DNA of 64,000 nt from Peterkaempfera podocarpi (lineage in GTDB: Bacteria; Actinomycetota; Actinomycetes; Streptomycetales; Streptomycetaceae), in assembly GCF_042466665.1 (NCBI RefSeq), contig NZ_CP162102.1, positions 2,542,001 to 2,606,000 on the forward strand, read 5' to 3'. The first letter of the stretch is position 1; every line of letters starts with the position of its first letter. A model generated the notes under the pieces. That model did no database searches. It was not told where the DNA came from and saw nothing but the letters and a program-made list of their open reading frames with translations. This document shows, in pieces, positions 1-7,785 of this stretch. The translations under genes were made by a program, and so were the position numbers.

Positions 1-186
1 CTGCGCGGTGATCGCATAGAGGGTCTCCACGGTCGGGTTGCGGGTGCCCGCCTCCAGCCCGGAGAGAGTGGCCTTGCCGACGCCGGCGCGCAGGGCCAGC
101 TCCGACAGGGACAGTCCGCGCCGGGTGCGCAGCTGCCTGATGCGCCGGCCGATCTCGGCGGCGTACGGCTCGGTGTGCTGGTTCAC
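1..186 (-). CDS. XRE-family transcriptional regulator (N-terminal part, cut by window edge)
   Basis: Only the first 62 codons lie in the window; translation starts at a GTG at 186. The visible part is a helix-turn-helix of the XRE/Cro type: IGRRIRQLRTRRGLSLSELA followed by GVGKATLSGLEAG and NPTVETLYAI. Actinobacterial proteins with this start usually continue into a cupin sensor domain, but that part is not visible here. It is divergent from the BenE-type transporter at 281, and two near-identical inverted repeats lie between them, so it is probably the local repressor of itself and the transporter. The family call is certain; the target is inferred. Confidence 0.85.
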   Translation of the reverse strand, partial: MNQHTEPYAAEIGRRIRQLRTRRGLSLSELALRAGVGKATLSGLEAGTRNPTVETLYAITAQ

Positions 187-207
187 GGGGCAAGTATCCG
201 CGACGGT

Positions 208-257
208 GTTCCGTTTGCGGAACGCAGCGGTCTAGACTCGCGTTCCGTTTACGGAAC
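208..257. promoter_or_regulatory. Two GTTCCG-N4-CGGAAC operators with a -10 box for the BenE gene
   Basis: Perfect inverted repeats GTTCCG-TTTG-CGGAAC (208-223) and GTTCCG-TTTA-CGGAAC (242-257) lie with centres 34 bp apart. A TAGACT -10-like box (233-238) sits between them, so one site covers the -35 region and the other the expected transcription start of the rightward gene. This is a typical repressor layout. The likely ligand protein is the XRE regulator encoded leftward from 186. Confidence 0.75.
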
Positions 258-280
258 GGCCCAACCACGGGGGAGACCGG

Positions 281-1483
281 ATGCCACGCACACGCACACT
301 GCAGCCCGTACTGGCCGGAGTGGTGCTCGCGGTCGTCGGCTTCGCCAGCTCCTTCGCCGTGGTGCTGGCCGGGCTGCGAGCCGTGGGCGCCGACCCCCGG
401 CAGGCGGCGTCGGGGCTGCTGGTGCTCTGCCTCACCATGGGTGTCACCGCCATCGCCCTCGGCCTGCGCTACCGCATACCGCTCAGCATCGCCTGGTCCA
501 CCCCGGGTGCCGCGCTGCTGGTGGCGGTGGGTCCGCAGCACTCGGACTACCGGGAGGCCCTCGGCGCCTTCCTCACCACCGGGGCACTGCTGCTCGCAGC
601 CGGGCTCTCCGGACGCTTCGCCCGGCTGCTGCACGCCATCCCCGCCCCGCTGGCCGCCGCCATGCTCGCCGGGGTGCTGCTGCCGCTCTGCCTGGCCCCG
701 GTCCAGGCCGTGGCACAGCTCCCCCGGCAGGCGGTACCGGTCGTGGCCGTCTGGGCGGTGCTCCTCCGCTACGCCCGGCGGTGGGCCGTACCGGGGGCAC
801 TGCTGACGGCCGTGGCAGCGATCCTGCTCACCGGGCCGCGCGGCCGCTCCGCCGCATCGCTGTGGCCGGTCCTCACCGCGCAGACACCCACCTTCTCGGC
901 CGGCGCGGTGATCGGCATCGCGGTCCCGCTCTTCATCGTCACCATGGCCTCGCAGAACATCGCCGGGATGAGCATGCTGGCCTCCTACGGCTACCGGCCG
1001 CCGCTGCGCCCGGTCCTGGCGACCACCGGGATCGCCACCATGGCGGGCGCACCCTTCGGCGGACACGCCGTCAATCTGGCGGCCATCACCGCAGCGCTGG
1101 CCGCCGGGCCGGACGCCCACCCGGACCCGCGGCGTCGGTGGATCGCCTCCGTCACCGGCGGCGTCGTCTACATCGCCCTCGGCCTCTCCACCGGTCTGAC
1201 GCTCTCGCTGATCACCGACTCACCGCCGCTGCTGATCGAGACCGTCGCCGGGCTGGCGCTGCTGGGCACCCTGGGCTCGGCCGTCCACTCCGCCGTCCAG
1301 GACTCCGGACAGCGGGACGCAGCCGTGGTGACGCTGGTGGTCACCGCGTCGGGCATCGCCCCGTTCGGGATCGGGGCGGCGCTGTGGGGCCTGCTGGCGG
1401 GGCTGGCCTTCCGCGCCTTCTTCGGCGGCACGCCGCAGCCCGCCCCGACGGCCGAACCCGAGCGGGAACCCGCGGCCCGGTGA
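281..1483 (+). CDS. benE: BenE-family benzoate/H+ symporter-like membrane transporter
   Basis: The 400-residue protein is made almost entirely of hydrophobic helices (about 11-12 predicted by eye) and matches the BenE/NCS2-like layout, with motifs such as IAWSTPGAALL (about 69-79), IVTMASQNIAGMS (about 217-229) and FGGHAVNLAAITAAL (about 252-266). BenE proteins are thought to import benzoate or related aromatic acids with protons. A GGGGGAG ribosome site precedes the ATG by about 6 bases. The divergent XRE regulator and paired operators suggest substrate-responsive control. No aromatic-degradation enzyme is adjacent apart from the monooxygenase at 2450, so the true substrate is open. Confidence 0.85.
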   Translation: MPRTRTLQPVLAGVVLAVVGFASSFAVVLAGLRAVGADPRQAASGLLVLCLTMGVTAIALGLRYRIPLSIAWSTPGAALLVAVGPQHSDYREALGAFLTTGALLLAAGLSGRFARLLHAIPAPLAAAMLAGVLLPLCLAPVQAVAQLPRQAVPVVAVWAVLLRYARRWAVPGALLTAVAAILLTGPRGRSAASLWPVLTAQTPTFSAGAVIGIAVPLFIVTMASQNIAGMSMLASYGYRPPLRPVLATTGIATMAGAPFGGHAVNLAAITAALAAGPDAHPDPRRRWIASVTGGVVYIALGLSTGLTLSLITDSPPLLIETVAGLALLGTLGSAVHSAVQDSGQRDAAVVTLVVTASGIAPFGIGAALWGLLAGLAFRAFFGGTPQPAPTAEPEREPAAR

Positions 1484-1664
1484 GCGGCGCAAGGCGCCCA
1501 GGCATGACGACTGCCCGTCACTCGTCCGCGACACTGGCCTCAGAAGCCGACCGAGGAGTTGCCCGTGCCGCATCCGGAGCCCGGCCACCTGAGCGAGAAC
1601 GGCGCAACGGGATGTCAGCAGCTGGACCGCCACGTCCCGGCCCTGGCGTGACGTCAGCTAAATA

Positions 1665-1709
1665 TTGCGTGACGCGCAAACTTGCGCACCACGCAAGTTC
1701 GGTTACAGT
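1665..1709 (+). promoter_or_regulatory. Double TTGCG-N5-CGCAA operator and leaderless promoter of the TetR gene
   Basis: Two copies of TTGCG-N5-CGCAA occur at 1665-1679 and 1682-1696, with centres 17 bp apart; the second extends to an 8-bp arm on each side (1679-1699). A -35-like TTGCGC (1682-1687) and -10 TACAGT (1704-1709) with a 16-bp spacer would start transcription at the ATG itself (1716), giving a leaderless mRNA. The operator covers the -35, as expected for TetR autorepression. Confidence 0.7.
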
Positions 1710-1715
1710 GATGGC

Positions 1716-2360
1716 ATGGCAATCGACCCGCCACCGGACCCCGCACCGCGGACAGGGCTTCGGGAACGCAAGAAGCAGGCCACCCGGGACGCACTGACCT
1801 GGGCGGCGCTGCGGCTCGCCCAGGAGCGCGGGCTGGAGAACGTACGGGTCGAGGACATCGCAGCCGAGGCGGGGGTCTCACCTCGGACGTTCAACAACTA
1901 CTTCTCCAGCAAGTACGAAGCCATCGTCTCCCGCCAGGGCGACCGGGTGCGGCAGTCCGCAGCCGAGCTGCGGGCCCGGCCCGCGGACGAACCGCTGTGG
2001 ACCGCCGTGGTCCACGCCGCGCTGGCCCCCTACGGGGTCTCGGAGCGCATCCCGGACCCCGAGTGGACCGCCGGCGTCCGACTGCTGCTCGGCGAACCCG
2101 CCCTGCAGAGCGAACTGCTGAGGGTCAGTGCGGCCGCGGGTGCCGAGTTCACGGCCGCCGTGGCCGAGCGCACCGGCACCGACGCCCGGCACGACCTCTA
2201 CCCCGGCCTGCTGGCCGCTGCGGTACTCGCCGCCCAGCAGACCGCACAGGAGCAGTGGCTCCGCGCCGATCCACCGGTGCCGCTGCTGCCTCTGATGCGC
2301 GCCGCCCTGCACCTCCTCGCCGACGGGCTTCCCGACCCGTCGGCCGGCCGCACCGGCTGA
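1716..2360 (+). CDS. TetR-family regulator
   Basis: The 214-residue protein has an N-terminal TetR DNA-binding domain (RERKKQATRDALTWAALRLA, then VEDIAAEAGVSPRTFNNYFS at about 45-64) and a helical ligand domain. The ATG at 1716 is chosen because the -10 box ends 6 bases upstream and no ribosome site is present, which fits leaderless translation. It lies 89 bp upstream of the FAD monooxygenase in the same direction and very probably controls itself and that gene through the double operator. The ligand, perhaps an aromatic or polyketide substrate of the monooxygenase, is unknown. Confidence 0.9.
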   Translation: MAIDPPPDPAPRTGLRERKKQATRDALTWAALRLAQERGLENVRVEDIAAEAGVSPRTFNNYFSSKYEAIVSRQGDRVRQSAAELRARPADEPLWTAVVHAALAPYGVSERIPDPEWTAGVRLLLGEPALQSELLRVSAAAGAEFTAAVAERTGTDARHDLYPGLLAAAVLAAQQTAQEQWLRADPPVPLLPLMRAALHLLADGLPDPSAGRTG

Positions 2361-2449
2361 CCTCGGGCAGCCCCCGCACCGCCGCACCGCCGCACAACGG
2401 GCCCGGCACCGGGCCTTACTCCGTCATGCCTTCACAAGGGAGAAATATC

Positions 2450-3997
2450 GTGACATGGGATGTGGTCATCGCCGGCGGCGGCCCCAATGGGCTGGCCCTG
2501 GCCTGCGAACTCGGCCTGGCCGGGGTCCGGCCGCTCGTCCTGGAGTCGCTGACCGAGCGCAGCACCGTACCCAAGGCCAACGGGCTGGTCGGACAGGTCA
2601 TCAGACTTGTGGACCACCGCGGTCTGTACGAGCGGTTCAGCGGCAGCACCGGGGCACCCCGGCCGACACCCTGGTACATGTTCGGCGGGTTCCCCCTGGA
2701 CCTCGGACAGCTGGACAACAATCCGATCCACACCCTCCCCATACCGCAGCGCCGCCTGGAGCAGCTGCTGGAGGAGCGGGCCGAGGAGCTCGGCGTGGAG
2801 ATCCGCCGCGGCCACCGGCTCACCGCGTTCACCCAGGACGACGACGGGGTCGCCCTGGAGGTGGCCGGCCCGGACGGCCCGCAGCGGCTGCGCGCCGCCT
2901 ATCTGGTCGGCTGCGACGGCGGCCGCAGCACCGTCCGCAAGCAGCTCGGTATCGGCTTCCCCGGGGTGTCCGGGGACGGCCTGGTCTCCCGGGCCGCGCA
3001 TGTCTCCCTGCCCGAGGAGCTGTGGGTGGCGGAGACCGGCGAGCTGGAGGTGCCCGGATACGGCAGGGTGCGGCCGATGATGCACACCCGCACCGACCGC
3101 GGGGTCTTTGTGGTTGCCATGCTGGAACCCGGCAAGCCGCTGGTCAGCACCCTGGAGTGGGACCCCTCGGCCATCGGGGACGCCACCCCGATGACCATCG
3201 CCGAACTACGGGAGAGCGCATCGCGGGTGCTCGGCGCGGACCTGCCGCTCGGACCGCCGACGGCCCCTGGTCCGTATGTGCTGCGGCGCGTCGAGGGCGG
3301 CAACACCCGGCTGGCGGAGCGCTACCGGATGGGGCGCGTGCTGCTGGTCGGCGACGCGGCCCATGTCCACTCCGCCGTCGGCGGCCCCGGCCTCAACCTC
3401 GGTATGCAGGACGCGGCCAACCTCGGCTGGAAGCTCGCGGCCCAGGTGCAGGGCTGGGCGCCGCCCGGGCTGCTGGACACCTACCACGACGAGCGCCACC
3501 CCGTCGGCGAGCGCGTCTTCATGCACTCCCAGGCGCAGTTGACGCTGCTCTCCCCCGGGCCGGGTGTCACGGCACTGCGCGAACTCTTCGGCGAGCTGCT
3601 GGGGCGTACGGAGAATGTGCAGCACATCGCCGACACCATGGCCGGCAGCGACATCCGCTACCCCGTCGCCTGCGCCCACCCCCTGGCCGGCCGCTTCGCC
3701 CCCGACCTCCCACTGGTCACCGAGGCCGGACCCACCCGGGTCGCGGAACTGATGCGCGGAGCACGGCCACTGCTGCTCGACCTCACCGGCGAGCCGGACC
3801 TCCGCGACACGGCGGCGGGCTGGAAGGACCGCGTGGACACGCTCTCCGCCACCACCCCGGAACCGGCCCCGGCCGCACTGCTCATCCGTCCCGACGGCTA
3901 TGCCGCCTGGGCGGCCTCCGCCGACGAGCCCGCGGCGGCGATGCAGAGCGGACTCCGCGAGGCCCTGACGGCCTGGTTCGGGGCACCCGTCGCCTGA
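2450..3997 (+). CDS. FAD-dependent aromatic hydroxylase (PheA/TfdB, polyketide hydroxylase type)
   Basis: The 515-residue class A flavoprotein monooxygenase has the dinucleotide-binding GGGPNG near residue 10, the DG motif GCDGGRSTVRK near 160 and the GD motif RVLLVGDAAHVHSAVGGPGL near 300. It ends in a thioredoxin-like domain typical of phenol and polyketide hydroxylases such as RdmE and MtmOIV. Such enzymes use NAD(P)H and O2 to hydroxylate or epoxidise aromatic rings. A GTG at 2450 preceded by AAGGGAG is preferred over the in-frame ATG at 2426, which lacks a ribosome site. No biosynthetic cluster surrounds it, so a catabolic or detoxifying role under the TetR gene is likelier. Confidence 0.85.
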   Translation: MTWDVVIAGGGPNGLALACELGLAGVRPLVLESLTERSTVPKANGLVGQVIRLVDHRGLYERFSGSTGAPRPTPWYMFGGFPLDLGQLDNNPIHTLPIPQRRLEQLLEERAEELGVEIRRGHRLTAFTQDDDGVALEVAGPDGPQRLRAAYLVGCDGGRSTVRKQLGIGFPGVSGDGLVSRAAHVSLPEELWVAETGELEVPGYGRVRPMMHTRTDRGVFVVAMLEPGKPLVSTLEWDPSAIGDATPMTIAELRESASRVLGADLPLGPPTAPGPYVLRRVEGGNTRLAERYRMGRVLLVGDAAHVHSAVGGPGLNLGMQDAANLGWKLAAQVQGWAPPGLLDTYHDERHPVGERVFMHSQAQLTLLSPGPGVTALRELFGELLGRTENVQHIADTMAGSDIRYPVACAHPLAGRFAPDLPLVTEAGPTRVAELMRGARPLLLDLTGEPDLRDTAAGWKDRVDTLSATTPEPAPAALLIRPDGYAAWAASADEPAAAMQSGLREALTAWFGAPVA

Positions 3998-4157
3998 CCG
4001 GGGCGAGCAACCTCGCGCCGGAAGGACTGGCCATCAGATTCCCCACGCCCCCTTGACCGCCCAGGTTTCAGCACGGTGCAGGCTCGATGGCCGCCATGGC
4101 CATGTGGTCCGCGGCGCCCCGCCGTCGGCGTGATCAGCGGAACTCCCCCGCCCGGCA

Positions 4158-4700
4158 CTAGACCCGGTCGAGGGGGCGGTGGGGCTCTGCGGGGAGGTCG
4201 ACACCGACGGCGTCCCCGGGGTGGATGTCGCCGCCGGTGAGGACGATGCCCATCACGCCGGCCTTGCGGATCAGGTTGCCGTCCTCGTCGCGCCCCAGCA
4301 CGGCCTTGAGCATCCCCTGCCGGTAGTGGTCGATCTGCAGGCAGGGGTTGCGCAGGCCGGTGACCTCCACCACCGCCTCCGGGCCGAGCCGCAGCCGGGT
4401 CCCGGCCGGGAGGGCCAGCAGATCGACGCCCCGGGTGGTGATGTTCTCCCCCATGCCGCCGGGCGGCACGTCGAAGCCGGCTTCGCGGAGCTCGTCGTGC
4501 AGCTCCGCGTGGATCAGGTGCACCTGGCGGAGGTTCGGCTGGGTGGGGTCCTGGGCCACCCGTGAGCGGTGCTGGACGGTGACGCCGAGGTGGGTGTCAC
4601 CCTCGACCCCGAGTCCGGCCAGCAGGCGTATGCGGTCCCGGCACGGCTTGCTGAAGGTGTGTTCGGGATTGCTGCTCACGGCTACTACGGTTGCGGTCAT
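4158..4700 (-). CDS. MOSC-domain protein (molybdenum-cofactor sulfurase C-terminal type)
   Basis: The 180-residue protein is a stand-alone MOSC domain: GVEGDTHLG near the N-terminus, then GMGENITTRGVDLLALPAGT, then TGLRNPCLQID with the family's conserved cysteine. MOSC proteins bind or transfer sulfur and molybdopterin; stand-alone YiiM-like members help reduce N-hydroxylated compounds. The ATG at 4700 is used because it follows a GGGAG element by about 10 bases and fits the family start. It faces the monooxygenase convergently. No molybdoenzyme is nearby, so the partner is unknown. Confidence 0.85.
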   Translation of the reverse strand: MTATVVAVSSNPEHTFSKPCRDRIRLLAGLGVEGDTHLGVTVQHRSRVAQDPTQPNLRQVHLIHAELHDELREAGFDVPPGGMGENITTRGVDLLALPAGTRLRLGPEAVVEVTGLRNPCLQIDHYRQGMLKAVLGRDEDGNLIRKAGVMGIVLTGGDIHPGDAVGVDLPAEPHRPLDRV

Positions 4701-5029
4701 CGGCTGACGACTCCCCTGCTCGAACGTCCGTCCCAGTACCTGCATCATCGCACCGGCACCGCCCTGGCGGCGGGGTCAGCCGCGGCCGGCCGCGGCGGTC
4801 GGTCCCCCGGCCTCGGACACCCGCCCTGCGAGGCGTCCTGCGGCGCCCGGCCGATCGCCCGTCATTCGGCGTTCTGCCGGAACGCCGGAACGCCGGAACG
4901 CCGCCGCAACGAGCACGAAGTCCTGTGGTGTCGTTCAACGGCGGTGCGCAGTAAGCATCACAGGGATCAAGCGGCACACCGCTCCCGTCCGCATGCACCG
5001 CGGCCGATTCCCCTGGGGCTCCGTCGGTC
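4701..5029. other. Gene-free stretch between MOSC and TetR genes
   Basis: I see no convincing gene. The only structure is a short tandem repeat, CCGGAACG three times in a row at 4877-4900. The left end carries the leader of the MOSC gene. Confidence 0.5.
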
Positions 5030-5599
5030 TCAGCCCGGTTCGGCGACGGCGTACTCGATGAGCCGGTGGGCGGCCGCGTCGGTACGGGCGACGTCATGGG
5101 TGACCAGGCGGTCCTGGCAGAGTCCACGCAGCCCGGAGACCACCAGCGTGGCCCTGGCCCGCGCCTGCTGCGGGGAGTCGCCCAGCCGGACGCAGGCGGC
5201 GGCGATGGGGTCGATCATGACCTCGACGGTGTCGGCGGCGAGGTCGCCGTACTGCTCCGGCTCCGTCGCGGCCAGGCTGAGCAGCTGAAGCAGCATCCGG
5301 ATCGCCCCGGCCTGCTCGCCGACGGTCATCGCCTCCCACAGCGCTTGGGCGGCCCGCTGCAGGCCGGCGGTGTCCTGGACGTCGCCGAACATCCGCCCGG
5401 CATCGGGGCGGTTGGCGGCCAGTGCCTGGGCCAGCAGGTTCTCACGGCTCCCGAAGTAGTACAGCAGCATGCGCTTGGTGGTGCCGATCGCCTCGGCGAG
5501 CGGGCTGAGCGACATCTGCGCGAGGCCGTGGTGCTGAAGGTGGTGGACCACCTGCCGCAGCAGTTCTGCGCGCTTCTCGGTGTTGACGGGTCGGGGCAC
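5030..5599 (-). CDS. TetR-family regulator
   Basis: The 189-residue TetR protein has the DNA-binding motif LAEAIGTTKRMLLYYFGSRE (about 33-52) and a C-terminal ligand domain. The start is a GTG at 5599: a -10 box TACAGT (5606-5611, leftward) ends 6 bases before it, preceded at 17 bp by TGGACG, so the message is probably leaderless. Two palindromes overlap and flank this promoter. It is divergent from a truncated FAD-enzyme fragment and a membrane protein, which are its likely targets. Confidence 0.9.
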   Translation of the reverse strand: MPRPVNTEKRAELLRQVVHHLQHHGLAQMSLSPLAEAIGTTKRMLLYYFGSRENLLAQALAANRPDAGRMFGDVQDTAGLQRAAQALWEAMTVGEQAGAIRMLLQLLSLAATEPEQYGDLAADTVEVMIDPIAAACVRLGDSPQQARARATLVVSGLRGLCQDRLVTHDVARTDAAAHRLIEYAVAEPG

Positions 5600-5605
5600 A
5601 CCTTG

Positions 5606-5658
5606 ACTGTACCGATCGGTACGCGTATCGTCCAGCGAATAGATGTGCCGATCGGTAC
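5606..5658. promoter_or_regulatory. Two GTACCGATCGGTAC-type operators in the TetR divergent promoter
   Basis: A perfect 14-bp palindrome GTACCGATCGGTAC (5609-5622) overlaps the leftward -10 box of the TetR gene. A second copy with one mismatch, GTGCCGATCGGTAC, lies at 5645-5658, with its centre 36 bp away. The arrangement suggests joint repression of both directions. Confidence 0.75.
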
Positions 5659-5731
5659 GGTAACGGGCGGCCAGGTGAACCGGCAGCACGACCATGGCGA
5701 CGGCCGAACGCGAGGAACGGAGAGGGACGCC

Positions 5732-5893
5732 ATGGAGATGGCTGCACGGCGGGCGACGATCGCGGGCGGAGGGATCGCAGGACCGGCGCCCGCGCCCGGC
5801 CGGCGAAGGCCCGGACCCGGCGCCTTCGGACCGGCGGCGCAGACGGAGGGGGTCACTGCGGCCCGCGGTGGCGCCCATGGGGCGAGCCGGTGA
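5732..5893 (+). pseudogene. Degenerate N-terminal fragment of an FAD-dependent monooxygenase (53 codons)
   Basis: A short ORF starts at ATG 5732 after a good GGAGAGGG ribosome site. It reads MEMAARRATIAGGGIAGPAP, matching the first beta strand and GxGxxG loop of flavin monooxygenases. The next residues still line up loosely with such enzymes (RR..G, ..F..AAQTEG), but the rest of the enzyme is absent; the frame ends in a TGA that overlaps the GTG of the next gene (GTGA, 5890-5893). TetR genes are often divergent from complete flavin monooxygenases, so this looks like the stump of a lost partner whose body was replaced by the membrane-protein gene. It may still be translated and couple the next gene. 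It could also be an unrelated small ORF. Confidence 0.45.
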
Positions 5894-7272
5894 CGGAGCG
5901 GATCGCACACACCCACCGGGGCACGTCCCCCGCCAGGAACCTGACCGACGCCCTGTGGTTCCCGGCGGCCCTCTTCCTGGGCTTCCTCTTCTGCTTCGCC
6001 CCGGCCCTGCACGCGCCGCAGCCGCACCATGTGAAGGTGGTGGTCGCCGGGCCCGCCGAGGCAGCGTCGGTCGAGGCGGTCCTGCAGCGGCAGCATCCAG
6101 GCGGCTTCGACGTCACCGCGGTGGCCGACGGCCGCGCGGCCCGGCGGGCGGTCCTGGACCGGGACGCCATGGCGGGCTTCACCGGCGGCCGGCATCCGCT
6201 GCTCTATGTGGCCAAGGCCAACGGCGCGTCCCTGGAGCAGGCACTGACCACCGCTTTCACCCCGGTCGCGGCCGAGGAGCGGCACCACCTCTCGGTCAGC
6301 GACGTGGCACCCACCGCGAGCAAGGACCTGCTGGGCTCCACCGTGCTCTACTTCGGGATCGCCTGGAGCGTCCCCGGCTACATCCTCGCGACCACGCTGC
6401 TGCGCGCCGTGGCGCTCAACCGGCGCCGCAAGCTGCTGACGATCACCGGCGTCGCCGCACTGTTCAGCGTCGCCGGCTTCCTGGTCGCCGTGGGGCTCGG
6501 CTACCTCCCCGACGACCCCTGGGCCATGGCGGTCGCCTTCCTGCTCACCACGGCGGTGGCCACGGCCTCCTCCGGCCTGGCGCCGTTCGCCAAGCAGTTC
6601 TTCCCCATGGCGGGCATGGGCCTGTTCATCGTGCTGTCCGTCCCCACCAGCGGCGGCGCGGCGCCTGCCCCGCTGCTGCCGGTGTTCTTCCAGGACCTGC
6701 ACGCCGTGATGCCACTGGCCAACGGGATCGACGCCCTGCGGGGAGTGCTGTACTTCGACGGGGCGGGGGTGCTCAGGCCGGTGCTGGTGCTGTGCGGATG
6801 GATCGCGGCCGGCGCCGCCCTGCTGGGGCTCGACGCCTGGCTGCACCACCGCGCCGCCGAGCGGCGCCGCGAGGACGAGACGCCGGAGGAGATCGAGGAG
6901 CCGCCGGTGGACGACCCGGCGCTGGAGATGCCGACACCCACCGCGCTCCCGGTCCACCCCCACCACTTCGGCGAACCGGTGCCTTCGCTGATCGGGATCG
7001 TCCACGACACCGATCGGCAGCCCGTCCACGGCGTCTCGGTGACCGTCATGGACGCCAAGGGACACCAACTGGTCCGCACCTCGACCAATGAGCGCGGGCA
7101 GTACGCCGCGACCGGGCTGCCCGAGGGGTACCTCAGCATCGTGGTGTCGTCCGCCGGGCACGGTCCGCTGGTCCACCAGAAGCTGCTGCGGCCCGGTGCG
7201 CCCCTCCGGGCGGACTTCACCGTGCACATGCGGCACGACACCCCGCCGCAGCCGGCGCTCTCCGGCCGGTAG
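5890..7272 (+). CDS. Multi-pass membrane protein with C-terminal carboxypeptidase-regulatory-like domain
   Basis: The 460-residue protein starts with a GTG overlapping the preceding stop. A first membrane helix (about 18-38) is followed by an extracytoplasmic region of about 110 residues, then five helices (about 150-325), resembling permeases of the ABC-2/YhgE-DUF3533 kind. A charged linker rich in E and P leads to a carboxypeptidase-regulatory-like beta-sandwich (about 375-455: IGIVHDTDRQPVHGVSVTVM, ERGQYAATGLPEGYLSI). No ATPase gene accompanies it. It is probably controlled by the divergent TetR. The function is unknown; a small-molecule or lipid exporter with a surface domain is a guess. 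Confidence 0.7.
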   Translation: MTERIAHTHRGTSPARNLTDALWFPAALFLGFLFCFAPALHAPQPHHVKVVVAGPAEAASVEAVLQRQHPGGFDVTAVADGRAARRAVLDRDAMAGFTGGRHPLLYVAKANGASLEQALTTAFTPVAAEERHHLSVSDVAPTASKDLLGSTVLYFGIAWSVPGYILATTLLRAVALNRRRKLLTITGVAALFSVAGFLVAVGLGYLPDDPWAMAVAFLLTTAVATASSGLAPFAKQFFPMAGMGLFIVLSVPTSGGAAPAPLLPVFFQDLHAVMPLANGIDALRGVLYFDGAGVLRPVLVLCGWIAAGAALLGLDAWLHHRAAERRREDETPEEIEEPPVDDPALEMPTPTALPVHPHHFGEPVPSLIGIVHDTDRQPVHGVSVTVMDAKGHQLVRTSTNERGQYAATGLPEGYLSIVVSSAGHGPLVHQKLLRPGAPLRADFTVHMRHDTPPQPALSGR

Positions 7273-7321
7273 CGGCCGGTCCCGGGCGCATGCCGCCCAC
7301 GACCGGCCGGGCCGCTCCGAT

Positions 7322-7372
7322 CCCGGGGAGGTCCCTCCCCCGCGCCCAGCCCGGGGGAGGGACCTCCCCGGG
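7322..7372 (+). terminator. Long perfect hairpin downstream of the membrane-protein gene
   Basis: A perfect 20-bp inverted repeat (arms 7322-7341 and 7353-7372, loop about 11 nt) begins 50 bp after the stop at 7272. There is no U-tract, as is common in high-GC actinomycetes. It very likely ends transcription of the membrane-protein gene. Confidence 0.8.
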
Positions 7373-7785
7373 CGCTCGGGACGGAGGTTTGGCGGGTGCG
7401 GGGGAATTCCGGCCGCACCCTTCCTACTCGACGGTAACCAGCGCTACAGTGGCGGCACCACCACCGCCGGGCCTCGGGAGCCGCACCGGCGGGGTCCCGT
7501 CCGCCGCGCCACCGCGCGGTCAGTGCGGACGGGACGGTGTGCTCGCTCCCGTTGCCGCCCCCGTGGTCCATCGGGAGGCGTCGTCCCCAGCCCTGCGCGA
7601 CTCGGCGGGACGACAGCACAGCCCTCAGCAGCATCACGTCACCACACGTCACCACCGGGCTCCGGCCGGAGCGGAACGGCCCCCCGGTGCGGTGTCGCCG
7701 CCGTGTTCCCTCCCCGTCAGCCGCAGACCCTCCTCCCCTGTCACCGGGAGTGCGCCGCGCGGGGCCATCACGAGGAGCCAGGACA
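7373..7785 (+). other. Long gene-free leader before the 3-hydroxyacyl-CoA dehydrogenase
   Basis: About 410 bp lie between the hairpin and the next start with no credible gene. A TACAGT -10-like box (7445-7450) and the small palindrome GGTAACC (about 7433-7439) just upstream are the only promoter-like signals. If used, the mRNA leader would exceed 300 nt. GAGGAG (7771-7776) is the ribosome site. Confidence 0.4.
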
